The notes under the pieces were generated by a model. It was not told the DNA's origin. It was given only the letters and a program-made list of their open reading frames with translations, and made no database searches. A program made the position numbers and the translations under genes. From Apopatosoma sp963618495 (lineage in GTDB: Bacteria; Bacillota; Clostridia; Oscillospirales; CAG-272), in assembly GCA_963618495.1 (NCBI GenBank), contig CAVESF010000003.1, positions 1 through 64,000 on the forward strand: 64,000 nt of DNA, read 5' to 3'. Shown here in pieces: positions 7,583 to 16,616 of the stretch; position 1 is the first letter of the stretch, and every line of letters begins with the position of its first letter.

Positions 7583-8365
7583 TCACTTTCCGTGCTTTCT
7601 GTATTCGCCTGTGGTGATGCCTGTGGTTTTGCGGAACTGGCGGCAGAAATACGCGCAGTCATAGAAGCCGAGCAGACTCGAAATATGCTCTATCGTATAG
7701 TCCGAGGTATCGAGCAGGAGCTTTGCTTTGCTTATTTTCGATTTCATCAGATACTCGGAAAAAGAGATGCCGACGGTGGCAGAGAAGAGTCTGCCGAAAT
7801 AATCGGTGCTGTAGCCGTAAATTTTTGCCGTCTGCGAGAGAGAACCGATGCTCTCGGGCGCGAAATCCATTTGTTCAGTCAGCTTTTTTATCATGGCGTC
7901 ATGCGGGGATTCGATTATCGGCGCGGGCGTTTTCGGCGAGCCGCCGAAAAACTCCGTCAGAGCGCAGTGCAGAAATTCCGCCGCGCTTTCGTTTTCGCCT
8001 TTATTATAATAGAAGATGACGCGACGAAGCAGGCGCGAATAAAATTCCGTATCGGGGATGGTTTTGCAGACGGTTTTCTTCGGGAAAACTGCCATATTTT
8101 TCGGTGAAAAATGAACATTGAGTGCGAGAAGACGGTCGTTTACATCGTGCGATGCATTATACTGTGTATTCGGGCAGAGCAGAAAGCTCTTTCCGGCGGT
8201 TATCTCTATCGGTTCGCCGCCGCAGATAATTTTTCCCTTGCCGCGGAGTACCGTCCACAGGTCATAATCGGGAAAACCCGCAGTATTCCAGCTCCAGTCC
8301 GCAGGGCAATCCGATATGCCGCAGGAATTTATCCTGATATCCAGTTCATGAAGCGCTTCTTCCAT
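7583..8365 (-). CDS. AraC-family transcriptional regulator
   Basis: This 260-residue protein has an N-terminal cupin-like ligand domain (roughly residues 10-95) and a C-terminal pair of helix-turn-helix motifs; the signature ends SSLLGFYDCAYFCRQFRKTT near residue 245. AraC regulators of this layout often control sugar genes in Clostridia, but no sugar operon adjoins it. GGAGG precedes the start. It lies seven bases upstream of the Nudix-glycosylase gene, so the two may share a transcript. Confidence 0.9.
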   Translation of the reverse strand: MEEALHELDIRINSCGISDCPADWSWNTAGFPDYDLWTVLRGKGKIICGGEPIEITAGKSFLLCPNTQYNASHDVNDRLLALNVHFSPKNMAVFPKKTVCKTIPDTEFYSRLLRRVIFYYNKGENESAAEFLHCALTEFFGGSPKTPAPIIESPHDAMIKKLTEQMDFAPESIGSLSQTAKIYGYSTDYFGRLFSATVGISFSEYLMKSKISKAKLLLDTSDYTIEHISSLLGFYDCAYFCRQFRKTTGITTGEYRKHGK

Positions 8366-8397
8366 AGCCTCCTCCGAAAAAAGTTTCTCATGTCGTA

Positions 8398-8426
8398 ATA
8401 ATACAATGAATTATTGCATAAGTCAA
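8398..8426 (-). promoter_or_regulatory. Promoter for the AraC gene
   Basis: On the minus strand TTGACT, a 17-base spacer and TATTAT lie about 35 bases upstream of the start. Confidence 0.65.
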
Positions 8427-8465
8427 TAGACAAATCGCTTTTTCTGTGATAAAATAAAAATAAAT

Positions 8466-8489
8466 ATCGGAAGAGCCGATTTTTTTTTG
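8466..8489 (+). terminator. Short hairpin with long T tract in the leader of the 8551 gene
   Basis: ATCGG-AAGAG-CCGAT is followed by nine T residues. There is no plus-strand gene immediately upstream, so it is either an attenuator in the leader of the following gene or a stop for antisense transcripts across the AraC gene. Confidence 0.4.
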
Positions 8490-8550
8490 CGTAAAGAGCA
8501 AATCCGCCATCGCATCGCGCGACTAATATAAAAAACGGGAGGCAGAAATA

Positions 8551-9102
8551 ATGATTTTTTTATTTATCGCCGCTGCCGCGGCACTTTGTGCAGCGATTTT
8601 TTACGGAAGAATTTTATTTAAGCGGTTTTCATTTGCGGCTCGGATGAAAAAGGCGTGCAGGGAGAGCGGCTACGGCTTTTCGCCGACTCACGCATTCTGG
8701 CTCATCGGCTGGACGCGCGGCAAAAAATGCGATTTCTACATTGAAAAGCCCGAGGGCATTTATGCCGTCAAACTTATCGGCGCGGTGTCGCGCACAGCGC
8801 TTTTCAATTACATCAACGAGGGGCATTATGCCGTGCGCGATCTGACTTTTCATACGCGCTACGTTTCCATGGGCATACCGTATAAGGCAAAAAGCAAAAG
8901 CAAATACGATTTTATCGGCGCTTTGCCGAAGGCATGGCGTGTAAAAGAAATAATTCCCGCGATAGTGATGGTTCCCGTTTCGTGCTTTGTCACCTGCTCG
9001 CATGGCGGCGAAATGAAGCCGATTTCCGATGGGGATAAGATAGCCGAGGGGACTTTTTATACCGGCTCGGGCTTTATAAAGGAGATTCTCCTCAAAAAAT
9101 GA
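8551..9102 (+). CDS. Hypothetical membrane-anchored protein
   Basis: This 183-residue protein has one N-terminal transmembrane segment (about residues 2-18), a basic stretch, and a soluble domain with no motif I can assign. The sequence is well behaved for coding and GGGAGG lies upstream of the ATG. I do not recognise the family. It is a single gene between the AraC regulator and the sigma-like gene. Confidence 0.7.
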   Translation: MIFLFIAAAAALCAAIFYGRILFKRFSFAARMKKACRESGYGFSPTHAFWLIGWTRGKKCDFYIEKPEGIYAVKLIGAVSRTALFNYINEGHYAVRDLTFHTRYVSMGIPYKAKSKSKYDFIGALPKAWRVKEIIPAIVMVPVSCFVTCSHGGEMKPISDGDKIAEGTFYTGSGFIKEILLKK

Positions 9103-9187
9103 TAAAAACTCAACTTTTTTCATGAAAACGCCAACCGTTTGATTTTTTTCGCCACTATATAGGCAAACGGCGTCGGAGTAATAAAAA

Positions 9188-10811
9188 ATGGATAAACAGA
9201 AAGCGGACAGAATAATAACGATATCTCGAAAAAATCTACGGATTTGCCTACAAAAAGGCTTTTTCCTACGATGAAGCAGAGGAGCTTTCTTCGCTTCTCT
9301 CGGAAAAGATATATACCTCGCTTCTCGCATACAGTGAGGATATATACAATATCGAGGGCTTCATATGGCGGCTTTGCGAGCATAACTATGCAAAATTTGT
9401 AGCCGCGAACAAGCGGCACGAGGGCATTTCCATAGACGGTGCGGATATTCCTTATGACGAGCCTTTTTTCGAGGAGCTTGACGGCGCACATGATGAAATC
9501 CTGCGCCTGCGCCGGGAAATTGCTTTTCTTTCACGCGACCGCAGAAAGATAGTTTATTCATTTTATTACGAAAACAAGTCCATCGCCCGCATATCGGGCG
9601 AGACGGGTATACCCGAAGGCACGGCAAAATGGCATCTGAACAAAGCAAAAAAAGATTTGAAGGAAGGTATTATCATGGAAAGAAAGATAGGAAAACTCGG
9701 ACTTAATCCCGTAGAGGCGGGAGTAATCGGTCACAGCGGATACCCCGGAAATCTCGGATATCCCATGGCACTTCTGGAGGAAAAACTGAATCTGAATATA
9801 GTATACAGCGTTTATTTTTATCCGAAAACGAAAGACGAAATAGCCGAAGAACTCGGTGTGACACCCGTTTTCATAGAGGACAAGATAAATGTGCTCGAAT
9901 CAAACGGAATTCTTGTCCGCAAGGCGGGCGGCAAATATACGACATATGTAAATTTTAAGCCGCAGACATATTCAAGAGAATCGGACGACAAGCGCTATAT
10001 GAAGCAGCATGAGGCGGCGGAAATGCTCGTGCGCGAATATGTGCCGCAGGTGCGCGCCGCAGTGGCGGATTTCAATGATATCTATATCCCGGGCGGAAAC
10101 AGAGAGCTTTTTGAAGCGTTGGCAATATTCTACGGCATATGCAAGACACACATAGATGTGCCGAAAAAAGATATCGGCAGATATCGCATCAAGTCTGCCG
10201 ACGGCGGCTCTGCCGTTGTCTATGTAGAGCTTAATAGCATGCCGCGCGACCCCGACTACAGCATGAAATTCTCATATGAAGATTACGGTGTCTGCGGAGC
10301 AATGAGCAGAGGCAGCGATGTATATCCCGTTGATTCTATATCATGGGATACGAGATACTGCTCGCGCAAGGGATATTGGAAAAACAACCTCACCGATGAT
10401 TATGTCTGGCTCTATGAAGCATACACGGGACTTATCAGCGACGACAATGTAAACGGATATAAATTCAGGCGCCTGCGCGAAAGAGGTTATCTGACAGACG
10501 ACGGCAATGTGAACATAATGGTGGCAAAGGGATGCCCCGACACGCTTCGCAAACTGGTACCCGCCATTTCAAACGAAGTAAAGGATAAATTTGCCGCGTT
10601 TGCGCTCGAATGCGCTATGCAGGAGGCAAAGGATTATCCGCCACAGATGCAGGACTATATAGTCGCAAGCTCTGCAAGCGGATTTATCGGAAGCACCGTG
10701 GCACTGATGGTGCTCGACATACTCTATGGCAACGGCACATTCAAGCCGCTTGCCGAAAGCGAAAAGACGACAGCGGAACTGATAATGTTTGCGGATAAAC
10801 TGCCGCAGTAA
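9188..10811 (+). pseudogene. Sigma-70-like/winged-helix regulator with a +1 frameshift near its start
   Basis: Read with one base skipped, the frame encodes about 540 residues: a short MDKQKADRII start at 9188, sigma region 2-like sequence (RYLEKIYGFAYKKAFSYDEA), a region 4 helix-turn-helix (IARISGETGIPEGTAKWHL), then a long C-terminal part beginning MERKIGKLGLNP and including a winged-helix stretch (TKDEIAEELGVTPVFIED). The frame breaks at 9218: upstream codons ...ATA ATA are followed by an extra A before CGA TAT CTC. In the downstream frame TAA at 9216-9218 closes it, and the next usable start is TTG 9657 or ATG 9675. It may be a sequencing error, a mutation, or programmed frameshifting. 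The C-terminal 384 residues are intact. Confidence 0.75.
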
Positions 10812-10813
10812 AA

Positions 10814-10847
10814 AGCAAGTCCGACGGTCTCCCTCGTCGGGCTTGCT
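10814..10847. terminator. Terminator between convergent genes
   Basis: AGCAAGTCCGACG pairs with CGTCGGGCTTGCT (one G-T pair) around an 8-base loop, three bases after the stop of the sigma-like gene. Confidence 0.75.
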
Positions 10848-10859
10848 ACTTTATATCGT

Positions 10860-11282
10860 TTATATTATATAATCGCAGTTTTCGGGAGCTTTTATGAGGT
10901 CGGCTATCGTGATGCCGTCAAAAAACTCGTCCGTCATTTTCTTATATTCGCGCCACATGGGGAGCGTCCTGCAATATGAAGTGCGCGGACACGACGCGGC
11001 ACCGCAGGCAAGGCATGCGACAGGCGCCATATCACCCTCGGTCAGGCGCAGAATCTCGCCCACTGTATAATCCTCGGGTTCGCGGCAGAGCTTATAGCCG
11101 CCACCCTTGCCGTGGATTCCCTCGATAAGCGCACCTTTGGCAAGCAGAGGCGTGATTTTTTCTATATATTTGAGCGAGATTTCCTGCCGTTCCGCTATTT
11201 CGCGAAGCGGGATATAGCCGCCCCTGTGCTCCGCTAAGTCTATCATGATTCTGACGGCATATCTTCCGCGTGTCGATATCAT
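10860..11282 (-). CDS. Rrf2-family regulator (CymR/IscR-like)
   Basis: This 140-residue protein has the Rrf2 winged-helix start MISTRGRYAVRIMIDLAEH and a recognition helix around RQEISLKYIEKI. Near residue 90-105 it carries a cysteine cluster (CLACGAASC and a further Cys), as in Fe-S members such as IscR, whereas CymR lacks it. It follows cysK on the same strand with an 84-base gap that contains a GCGGAA/TTCCGC hairpin. The likely job is control of cysteine synthesis or iron-sulfur supply. Confidence 0.9.
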   Translation of the reverse strand: MISTRGRYAVRIMIDLAEHRGGYIPLREIAERQEISLKYIEKITPLLAKGALIEGIHGKGGGYKLCREPEDYTVGEILRLTEGDMAPVACLACGAASCPRTSYCRTLPMWREYKKMTDEFFDGITIADLIKAPENCDYII

Positions 11283-11366
11283 ATCTATCTTTTCCTTTAG
11301 CTTATTATTTTGCGGAAACGATGGTTCCGCCGCCGCTCATGGCTACGAGTATTTTCTTCTGTCGGT

Positions 11367-12299
11367 TCAGTCGGCGAAAAGCGGAGTGGAGAGATAGCGG
11401 TCGCCTGTATCGGGGAGGAGAACGACTATCGTTTTGCCCTCGTTTTCGGGCTTCTTTGCCAGCTCTATTGCCGCCCATACGGCCGCACCCGAGGAAATGC
11501 CGACGAGCACGCCCTCGCTCTTGCCGATAAACTTGCCTGTGGCGAAAGCATCCTCATTTGCAACGGGGATAATCTCGTCATAAATCTTTGTATCGAGAAC
11601 ATCGGGAACAAAGCCCGCGCCGATGCCCTGAATCTTATGCGGACCTGCTATGCCTGTCGAAAGTACGGCGGACGTTGCAGGCTCGACTGCTACAACCTTT
11701 ACTGAGGGAAGCTTTGACTTCAGATATTTGCCGACGCCTGTTATTGTGCCGCCCGTGCCGACGCCCGCTACGAAATAGTCGATATTGCCGTTTGTATCCT
11801 CATATATTTCGGGACCCGTGGTATTAAAATGCGCCTGCGGATTTGCAGGGTTTACAAACTGCCCTGGAATGAAGCTGTCCGAAATCTCGCGCGCCAGCTC
11901 CTCTGCTTTGGCGATAGCGCCTTTCATACCCTTTGCGCCCTCGGAGAGGACGAGCTCGGCGCCGTATGCTTTCATTATCTGACGACGCTCTACGGACATT
12001 GTTGCGGGCATGACGATGATGATGCGATAGCCTCTTGCCGCGGCAACAGAGGCAAGACCTATGCCTGTATTTCCCGAGGTAGGCTCGATGATTACGGAGC
12101 CTTTCTTGAGCAGTCCTTTCTTCTCTGCATCGTCAATCATAGCCTTTGCCACTCTGTCCTTGACAGAACCCGCGGGATTGAAATATTCGAGTTTGGCTAC
12201 GATTTTTGCCTTGAGTCCGAGTTTTTCTTCGATATGAGAGAGCTCGAGAAGCGGAGTTTTGCCGATGAGCTCATCGGCGCTTTTATAGATTTTTGACAT
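11367..12299 (-). CDS. cysK: Cysteine synthase A (O-acetylserine sulfhydrylase)
   Basis: This PLP enzyme makes cysteine from O-acetylserine and sulfide. It is 310 residues, the usual CysK length. The PLP lysine is in NPAGSVKDR (about residue 43), the substrate loop is EPTSGNTGIGLA, and the phosphate loop is GVGTGGTITG. The start is MSKIYK, with AAGGAGAT upstream; an earlier in-frame ATG is unlikely. A consensus promoter precedes it and an Rrf2 regulator gene follows. Confidence 0.95.
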   Translation of the reverse strand: MSKIYKSADELIGKTPLLELSHIEEKLGLKAKIVAKLEYFNPAGSVKDRVAKAMIDDAEKKGLLKKGSVIIEPTSGNTGIGLASVAAARGYRIIIVMPATMSVERRQIMKAYGAELVLSEGAKGMKGAIAKAEELAREISDSFIPGQFVNPANPQAHFNTTGPEIYEDTNGNIDYFVAGVGTGGTITGVGKYLKSKLPSVKVVAVEPATSAVLSTGIAGPHKIQGIGAGFVPDVLDTKIYDEIIPVANEDAFATGKFIGKSEGVLVGISSGAAVWAAIELAKKPENEGKTIVVLLPDTGDRYLSTPLFAD

Positions 12300-12341
12300 G
12301 ATAATATCTCCTTTTTTCGCGTATTTATTGATTTGCCATTT

Positions 12342-12364
12342 ACCTACCAACATAGTATGCAGGT
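12342..12364. promoter_or_regulatory. Imperfect dyad, candidate Rrf2 operator
   Basis: An ACCT...AGGT-ended imperfect dyad containing ATAGTATG lies just downstream of the cysK -10 on the minus strand. The TACTAT/TAGGT composition resembles Rrf2-family sites. The match is only partial. Confidence 0.35.
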
Positions 12365-12393
12365 ATTATAATACCGCCTTGCTGATTTGTCAA
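12365..12393 (-). promoter_or_regulatory. Consensus promoter for cysK
   Basis: On the minus strand TTGACA, 17 bases, and TATAAT, about 65 bases upstream of the cysK start. Confidence 0.85.
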
Positions 12394-12433
12394 GGGGTTT
12401 ACGGAAAAAATATGAAATTTTTCGCAAATAGAG

Positions 12434-12461
12434 ACAGAGCACACATTTCGGTGCGCTCTGT
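12434..12461 (-). terminator. Terminator of the ECF/LysR operon
   Basis: ACAGAGCGCAC pairs with GTGTGCTCTGT (one mismatch) around a 6-base loop, starting nine bases after the LysR stop. Confidence 0.65.
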
Positions 12462-12469
12462 AATTTCTG

Positions 12470-13390
12470 TCAGAATATCTCATTTTTCATGCGGTTCAGC
12501 TCCGCTATGAAAGCCGTGTCGAGGTCGGTGAGCTTATAATCTTTGCGGCGGATTATCACATCTCTGTATGCCTTTTTATTCTCATCGCAGGTGCGGCAGA
12601 CGAGAGAGTAGCGCTCAAGCGTCTTTTTGGGGACCGGCGAAACCCACATAAATGTGTCCGTATTTTCCGAGAGCAGTTCATACTGACTGCCACGCTCGAA
12701 AACAAATATGCGCCGTCTGATATCGGGAAGCTCCTCTTTTTTCACGGCTTCCGTCGGAAGCGAGGGGACGAAAGGATCGCCGTGTGCTATTTCTATATGC
12801 TCGGCAAGGTCGGCAAAGGTTATCTTTTCCTTTTTTGCGAGCTGAGAATTTTCGCTCATGACGAGCGCATATGTAAATTCCGCTATCAGCTCGTGTGAAA
12901 GCTCCTTTTCATCGAGCATTTTTTTATAATATTTGTCGTAATTTTCCGCGTAGCGCACGATGCCGAGCCTGTATTCCTCCTCAAGGATATTTTTTATCGC
13001 CCGCAGGGAATTTGTTTCCTTATAGAAAATTTCAATCTCGTTTTCCGAAGAAAGATGCTTGGAAAATTCGGTGAATGCCGCCGAAATATAGCTCGCTCTC
13101 GGAACGGAAACGGAAAAGCGCTTCTTCGGCGCGGCTGTCTTTTTAAACATGCTTTCAAGCGTATTTACCTGATTTAAAATGGTCCTGGCGTATATCAGAA
13201 AAGCCTCGCCGTCGGTCGTCGGTCGCATGCCTCTTGCCGAACGCTCAAAGATTGTGACGCCGAGAGAGGATTCCAGTTCCTTTATCGAACGGCTCAGATT
13301 CGGCTGGTCTATATAGAGCTTTTCCGCCGCTTTGTTTATCGAGCCGCAGGCGGCAACCTCAACGGCATATTTCAGATAGAGAAGATTCAT
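12470..13390 (-). CDS. LysR-family transcriptional regulator
   Basis: This 306-residue protein has the LysR winged helix-turn-helix at residues 1-60 (GSINKAAEKLYIDQPNLSRS) and a periplasmic-binding-like effector domain from about residue 90. It starts 18 bases after the ECF S-component stop with GGAAAGG upstream, so it is the last gene of the ECF operon. This suggests that it senses the transported ligand or a product of it. LysR proteins usually sit divergent from their targets, so this position is a little unusual. Confidence 0.9.
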   Translation of the reverse strand: MNLLYLKYAVEVAACGSINKAAEKLYIDQPNLSRSIKELESSLGVTIFERSARGMRPTTDGEAFLIYARTILNQVNTLESMFKKTAAPKKRFSVSVPRASYISAAFTEFSKHLSSENEIEIFYKETNSLRAIKNILEEEYRLGIVRYAENYDKYYKKMLDEKELSHELIAEFTYALVMSENSQLAKKEKITFADLAEHIEIAHGDPFVPSLPTEAVKKEELPDIRRRIFVFERGSQYELLSENTDTFMWVSPVPKKTLERYSLVCRTCDENKKAYRDVIIRRKDYKLTDLDTAFIAELNRMKNEIF

Positions 13391-13408
13391 ATTTTTTCCT
13401 TTCCGAGG

Positions 13409-14104
13409 TTAATTTGCGCTCTGCCTGTCGAGCCCGTATTTTTTCATCACGCGTCCGAGTTTTTCTCCTATCGGCTTTGCGAGAAACAGGAGAAAAAGCA
13501 CATTCGAGGCGGCATAAATGAGCATGACTAAGCCCGAAGAGACGATGGCGGCAAGATAGCGCGAAAGTGAAAATTCCTCCCACCAAAGCACTGTCCATAT
13601 GTCCATGACAAGCGAATAAAATACGCCTGCGAGCCCACCGAAAATCGCAAGAGCGATTTTACTTTTTCGAAGAAGCCCGCCGAGTAGGGCGGCAAAAAGC
13701 CCGATAAGCCCCCATGCGAGCATCTGAAATGGCGTCCACGGTCCCTGCCCGAAAAGAATATTCGATAGGACAGCCGAGAGCGCACCGCCGAGAAAGCCTG
13801 ACTGCGCGCCGAGGTACATTCCCGTGATTATCACTATAGCCGAAACGGGCTTGAAATGCGGTATTGCCGCGAAAGCAAATCTGCCGAGCACGGAGAGTGC
13901 CGTCATCACGGCGAGTATCACGGCAAGCTGAACATTGCCGTTCTTTTTCTCAAAAGCGACGAAAAACGGCAGGCAGGAGAGCAGAGCAATGCATATCGAA
14001 ACAGGCAGATATGCCTTGCCGCGGAAAGCGAAAACGCCGACGGCGATGCAGAGCGGCACGAGCAGAAAAACTACGATATAGGGAAAAGCAGACTTGAATT
14101 TCAT
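13409..14104 (-). CDS. ECF transporter S component (substrate-binding subunit)
   Basis: This 231-residue hydrophobic protein has about six membrane segments, including a conserved small-residue helix in GAQSGFLGGALSAVLSN, as in S components of energy-coupling-factor importers. It binds the vitamin and docks on EcfT/EcfAA'. The start is the ATG overlapping the ATPase stop as ATGA, with AAAGGAG upstream. The substrate is not identifiable from sequence; the toroid and DUF4430 neighbours point to a cobalamin-like ligand. Confidence 0.85.
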   Translation of the reverse strand: MKFKSAFPYIVVFLLVPLCIAVGVFAFRGKAYLPVSICIALLSCLPFFVAFEKKNGNVQLAVILAVMTALSVLGRFAFAAIPHFKPVSAIVIITGMYLGAQSGFLGGALSAVLSNILFGQGPWTPFQMLAWGLIGLFAALLGGLLRKSKIALAIFGGLAGVFYSLVMDIWTVLWWEEFSLSRYLAAIVSSGLVMLIYAASNVLFLLFLAKPIGEKLGRVMKKYGLDRQSAN

Positions 14105-15753
14105 GAGTGCTCTCCTTTCGCGAGAAGAATCACATCGTCCGCGGTGACGGCATTTTCGAATATGCCGCGCGAAATGCGGCTTGCCGCCGTGGTATAAAAA
14201 TCGTTGCAACTGAAAAATTTCCGTGGCGGAGAGGGAGAAATCACCTCGCCGTCAAAGAAGAGCGCACATCTGTCCGACGCTACGGCGGCAAACTCCGTGT
14301 CGTGCGTTACGATGACGACGGTGACGCCATCGCTTTTCAGCGAGGCGAGAATATCGCGCAGGATAAGCTTTGCATGCGCGTCGATGCCTTTGGTCGGCTC
14401 GTCGAGAAGCAGAATTTCAGGCTCGGATAGCAGAATCTTCGCAAGAGCGCATTTCTGAGCTTCGCCGCCGGAGAGGTCGTACGGATGTTTGACGAAAAGA
14501 CGGGAAATGCCTAACTTTTCGGAGACGGTGCGGATTTTTTTCTCTGTCTGCGCGGCGGAATATCCGAGCACGCGGCACATATCGCGCAGGTCGCCCTCCA
14601 CCGTATCGCGCAGAAAGACATCGTGTACATTCTGAGGGAGAAGCGCAACATTATGAAAATGAAGTTCGTTTCCGCGATATTCTTTTATATTCCTGCCGAG
14701 GAGCTTTATCTTGCCGCGATAGGGCTTTTCTGTACCGCTGAGAATTTTCAGCGCAGTGGTTTTTCCCGCGCCGTTTCCGCCGAGCAGGGAGAATATTTCG
14801 CCGCGCCTTACGGAAAGATTCAAGCCGCGCAGGATATCCGGCGCATTCCGCTCATAGCGGAACCACACATTTTTCATCTCTATTGCGTTTTCACATTCTG
14901 TCGCCGCATTATCGGGCAGAGAAGCGCCGCGACGAATGTTGAGCGACGCAAGAAAACGCCTGCCCTCACGCACTGTGAGCGGCGATTCGCCTGCGCCGAA
15001 CGCCGCGGATATCCTCGCGGCGGCAGGGAAGCCCGCGCTTATCGGATGCTTCCCGAGCGCGGCGCAGATATTTCGTGGGCTGTCAAAGGCAATCAGTTTG
15101 CCGCCTTCCATGACGGCGGCGCGGTCGGCTATCGGGAAAAGCTCCTCGAGCCTGTGCTCGGCTATTATCACCGTTATGCCGAGGTCGCGGTTCAGCCTGT
15201 AAATATCGGAAATGAAATCAGATGCCGAGACTGGGTCAAGCTGTGCCGTCGGCTCATCAAGAAGCAGAAGCCGCGGCGAGAGCGCCATGACCGAAGCGAG
15301 CGAAAGCAGCTGTTTCTGCCCGCCGGAGAGGGAAGCCGTATCTGCGCGAAACCATGAATCTATGCCGAAATAGCCCGCCATTTCTCCTGCGCGAAGGCGT
15401 ATTTTTTCGCTCTCGAAGCCGAGTCCCTCCATGCCGAAGGCAAGCTCATGCCAAACCTTGTCCGTGACAATCTGCGCTTCGGGATTCTGCATTACATAGC
15501 CTATACCGGAGGAGGATTCACGCTCGTCAATTTCGCTCTGCGGCTTGCCGAAAAGCGAAATTTCGCCGCTTATTTCTCCTGCGGGGGCAAGTTCGCGCTT
15601 GAGCAGACGGAGCAGGGTCGTTTTGCCGCAGCCCGACTCACCGCAGAGCACTATAAATTCGCCCTCGGGAACGGAAAACGAAATGTTTTCGAGCGCGGGA
15701 GAAGCGGCATCGGGATATAAAAAATTCAGATTTTTGACCGTAAGTATTTCCAT
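14101..15753 (-). CDS. Fused ECF transporter ATPase (EcfA-EcfA')
   Basis: This 550-residue protein has two complete ABC ATPase halves. The first has GESGCGKTT, LSGGQKQ and LLLLDEPT; the second has GGNGAGKTT, LSGGEAQ and ILLLDEPT. It supplies energy to the ECF importer. Most ECF systems encode the two ATPases as separate genes, so this is a tandem fusion. The true start is MEILTV, preceded by AAAGGAGG; the open frame continues far upstream only because it overlaps EcfT. It overlaps ecfT by 28 bases and the S component by four. Confidence 0.93.
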   Translation of the reverse strand: MEILTVKNLNFLYPDAASPALENISFSVPEGEFIVLCGESGCGKTTLLRLLKRELAPAGEISGEISLFGKPQSEIDERESSSGIGYVMQNPEAQIVTDKVWHELAFGMEGLGFESEKIRLRAGEMAGYFGIDSWFRADTASLSGGQKQLLSLASVMALSPRLLLLDEPTAQLDPVSASDFISDIYRLNRDLGITVIIAEHRLEELFPIADRAAVMEGGKLIAFDSPRNICAALGKHPISAGFPAAARISAAFGAGESPLTVREGRRFLASLNIRRGASLPDNAATECENAIEMKNVWFRYERNAPDILRGLNLSVRRGEIFSLLGGNGAGKTTALKILSGTEKPYRGKIKLLGRNIKEYRGNELHFHNVALLPQNVHDVFLRDTVEGDLRDMCRVLGYSAAQTEKKIRTVSEKLGISRLFVKHPYDLSGGEAQKCALAKILLSEPEILLLDEPTKGIDAHAKLILRDILASLKSDGVTVVIVTHDTEFAAVASDRCALFFDGEVISPSPPRKFFSCNDFYTTAASRISRGIFENAVTADDVILLAKGEHS

Positions 15754-16616
15754 CGGAGCGCCTCCTTTACTTCGAAAATAAAGGGGAAAAGCGAAAATGC
15801 CGCGAGCGCCGCATAAAGGCAGACGGCGGCGGGCGAAAAGCTTATTTTTTCTATTCTCGGGTAGAAAGAAAATGTAAAGACGTCGAGCCGGATGCCGAGA
15901 ATAGATATAATAACAAGCGCGGCGGCGCAGAAAGAGAGGATGCCGTCGCCTGCGGTGAAGCGGAAAGGCGCGAATTTTGTTCTGCCGCGCAGTCCGTAGC
16001 CGCGCGCCCTCATCGACGCGGCGGTGTCCGCCGTACCCTCGAGCGCCCATGTCACAAGAGCGGAGAATATGCGCGCATTGCAGGCGATTTTTGAGACAAA
16101 TCCCTTTTCGGAATAATATCCCATCGCTTTCTGCGCGTCGGAAAGTTCTCTGTGCTTGCGCCTGAAAAGAGGAATAAAGCGCAGTGCCATCGTCAGCACA
16201 AGCGATATTTTCGGCAGGATGCCGCCGAAAACGCATATGAGCTTATCCGAGGTCATAACTGCGGAAAAGCACCTGCACCACACAATCACCGTTATCATGA
16301 CGGCGGAAATGTCCGCGCCGTAGAGGACAGCCTCGAGCGTTACGGGATTGCCGTTCAGAAAGAAAAGCGGCGTCGCTCCGTTATGCGAAAAGAGCGGATT
16401 GGCAAGCGAGAGCAGGATAAAAAGCACAAGATAAAAGGCGATATCGGATAAGAATTTTCTCCACTGTATCGCAGCGGAAAAAAGCAAACCGCCGAGGAGC
16501 ATAATGCCGACGGAGACGGGATTTGCGATGAAAACCGTGACGACAATCAGCGACATGAGAAAGAGAAACGACGGCATGGGGTGAAATACGCCGAAAGCGA
16601 TGACTTTTTCATTCAT
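15726..16616 (-). CDS. ecfT: ECF transporter T component
   Basis: This 296-residue membrane protein has about six hydrophobic segments and the cytoplasmic coupling helix with the Ala-Arg-Gly signature (MRARGYGLRGRT), the contact point with the EcfA ATPases. The start at 16616 uses GGAGG motifs located inside the glycine codons that end the DUF4430 gene, overlapping it by eight bases. Confidence 0.9.
   Translation of the reverse strand: MNEKVIAFGVFHPMPSFLFLMSLIVVTVFIANPVSVGIMLLGGLLFSAAIQWRKFLSDIAFYLVLFILLSLANPLFSHNGATPLFFLNGNPVTLEAVLYGADISAVMITVIVWCRCFSAVMTSDKLICVFGGILPKISLVLTMALRFIPLFRRKHRELSDAQKAMGYYSEKGFVSKIACNARIFSALVTWALEGTADTAASMRARGYGLRGRTKFAPFRFTAGDGILSFCAAALVIISILGIRLDVFTFSFYPRIEKISFSPAAVCLYAALAAFSLFPFIFEVKEALRWKYLRSKI

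Noticed and set aside
14623..15357. 244-codon plus-strand frame inside the fused ECF ATPase
   Set aside because: Shadow of a protein with two complete sets of ABC motifs.
15754..16236. 160 extra N-terminal codons on the fused ECF ATPase
   Set aside because: The stretch overlaps EcfT in another frame and reads as Arg-rich non-protein sequence; AAAGGAGG marks the start at 15753.
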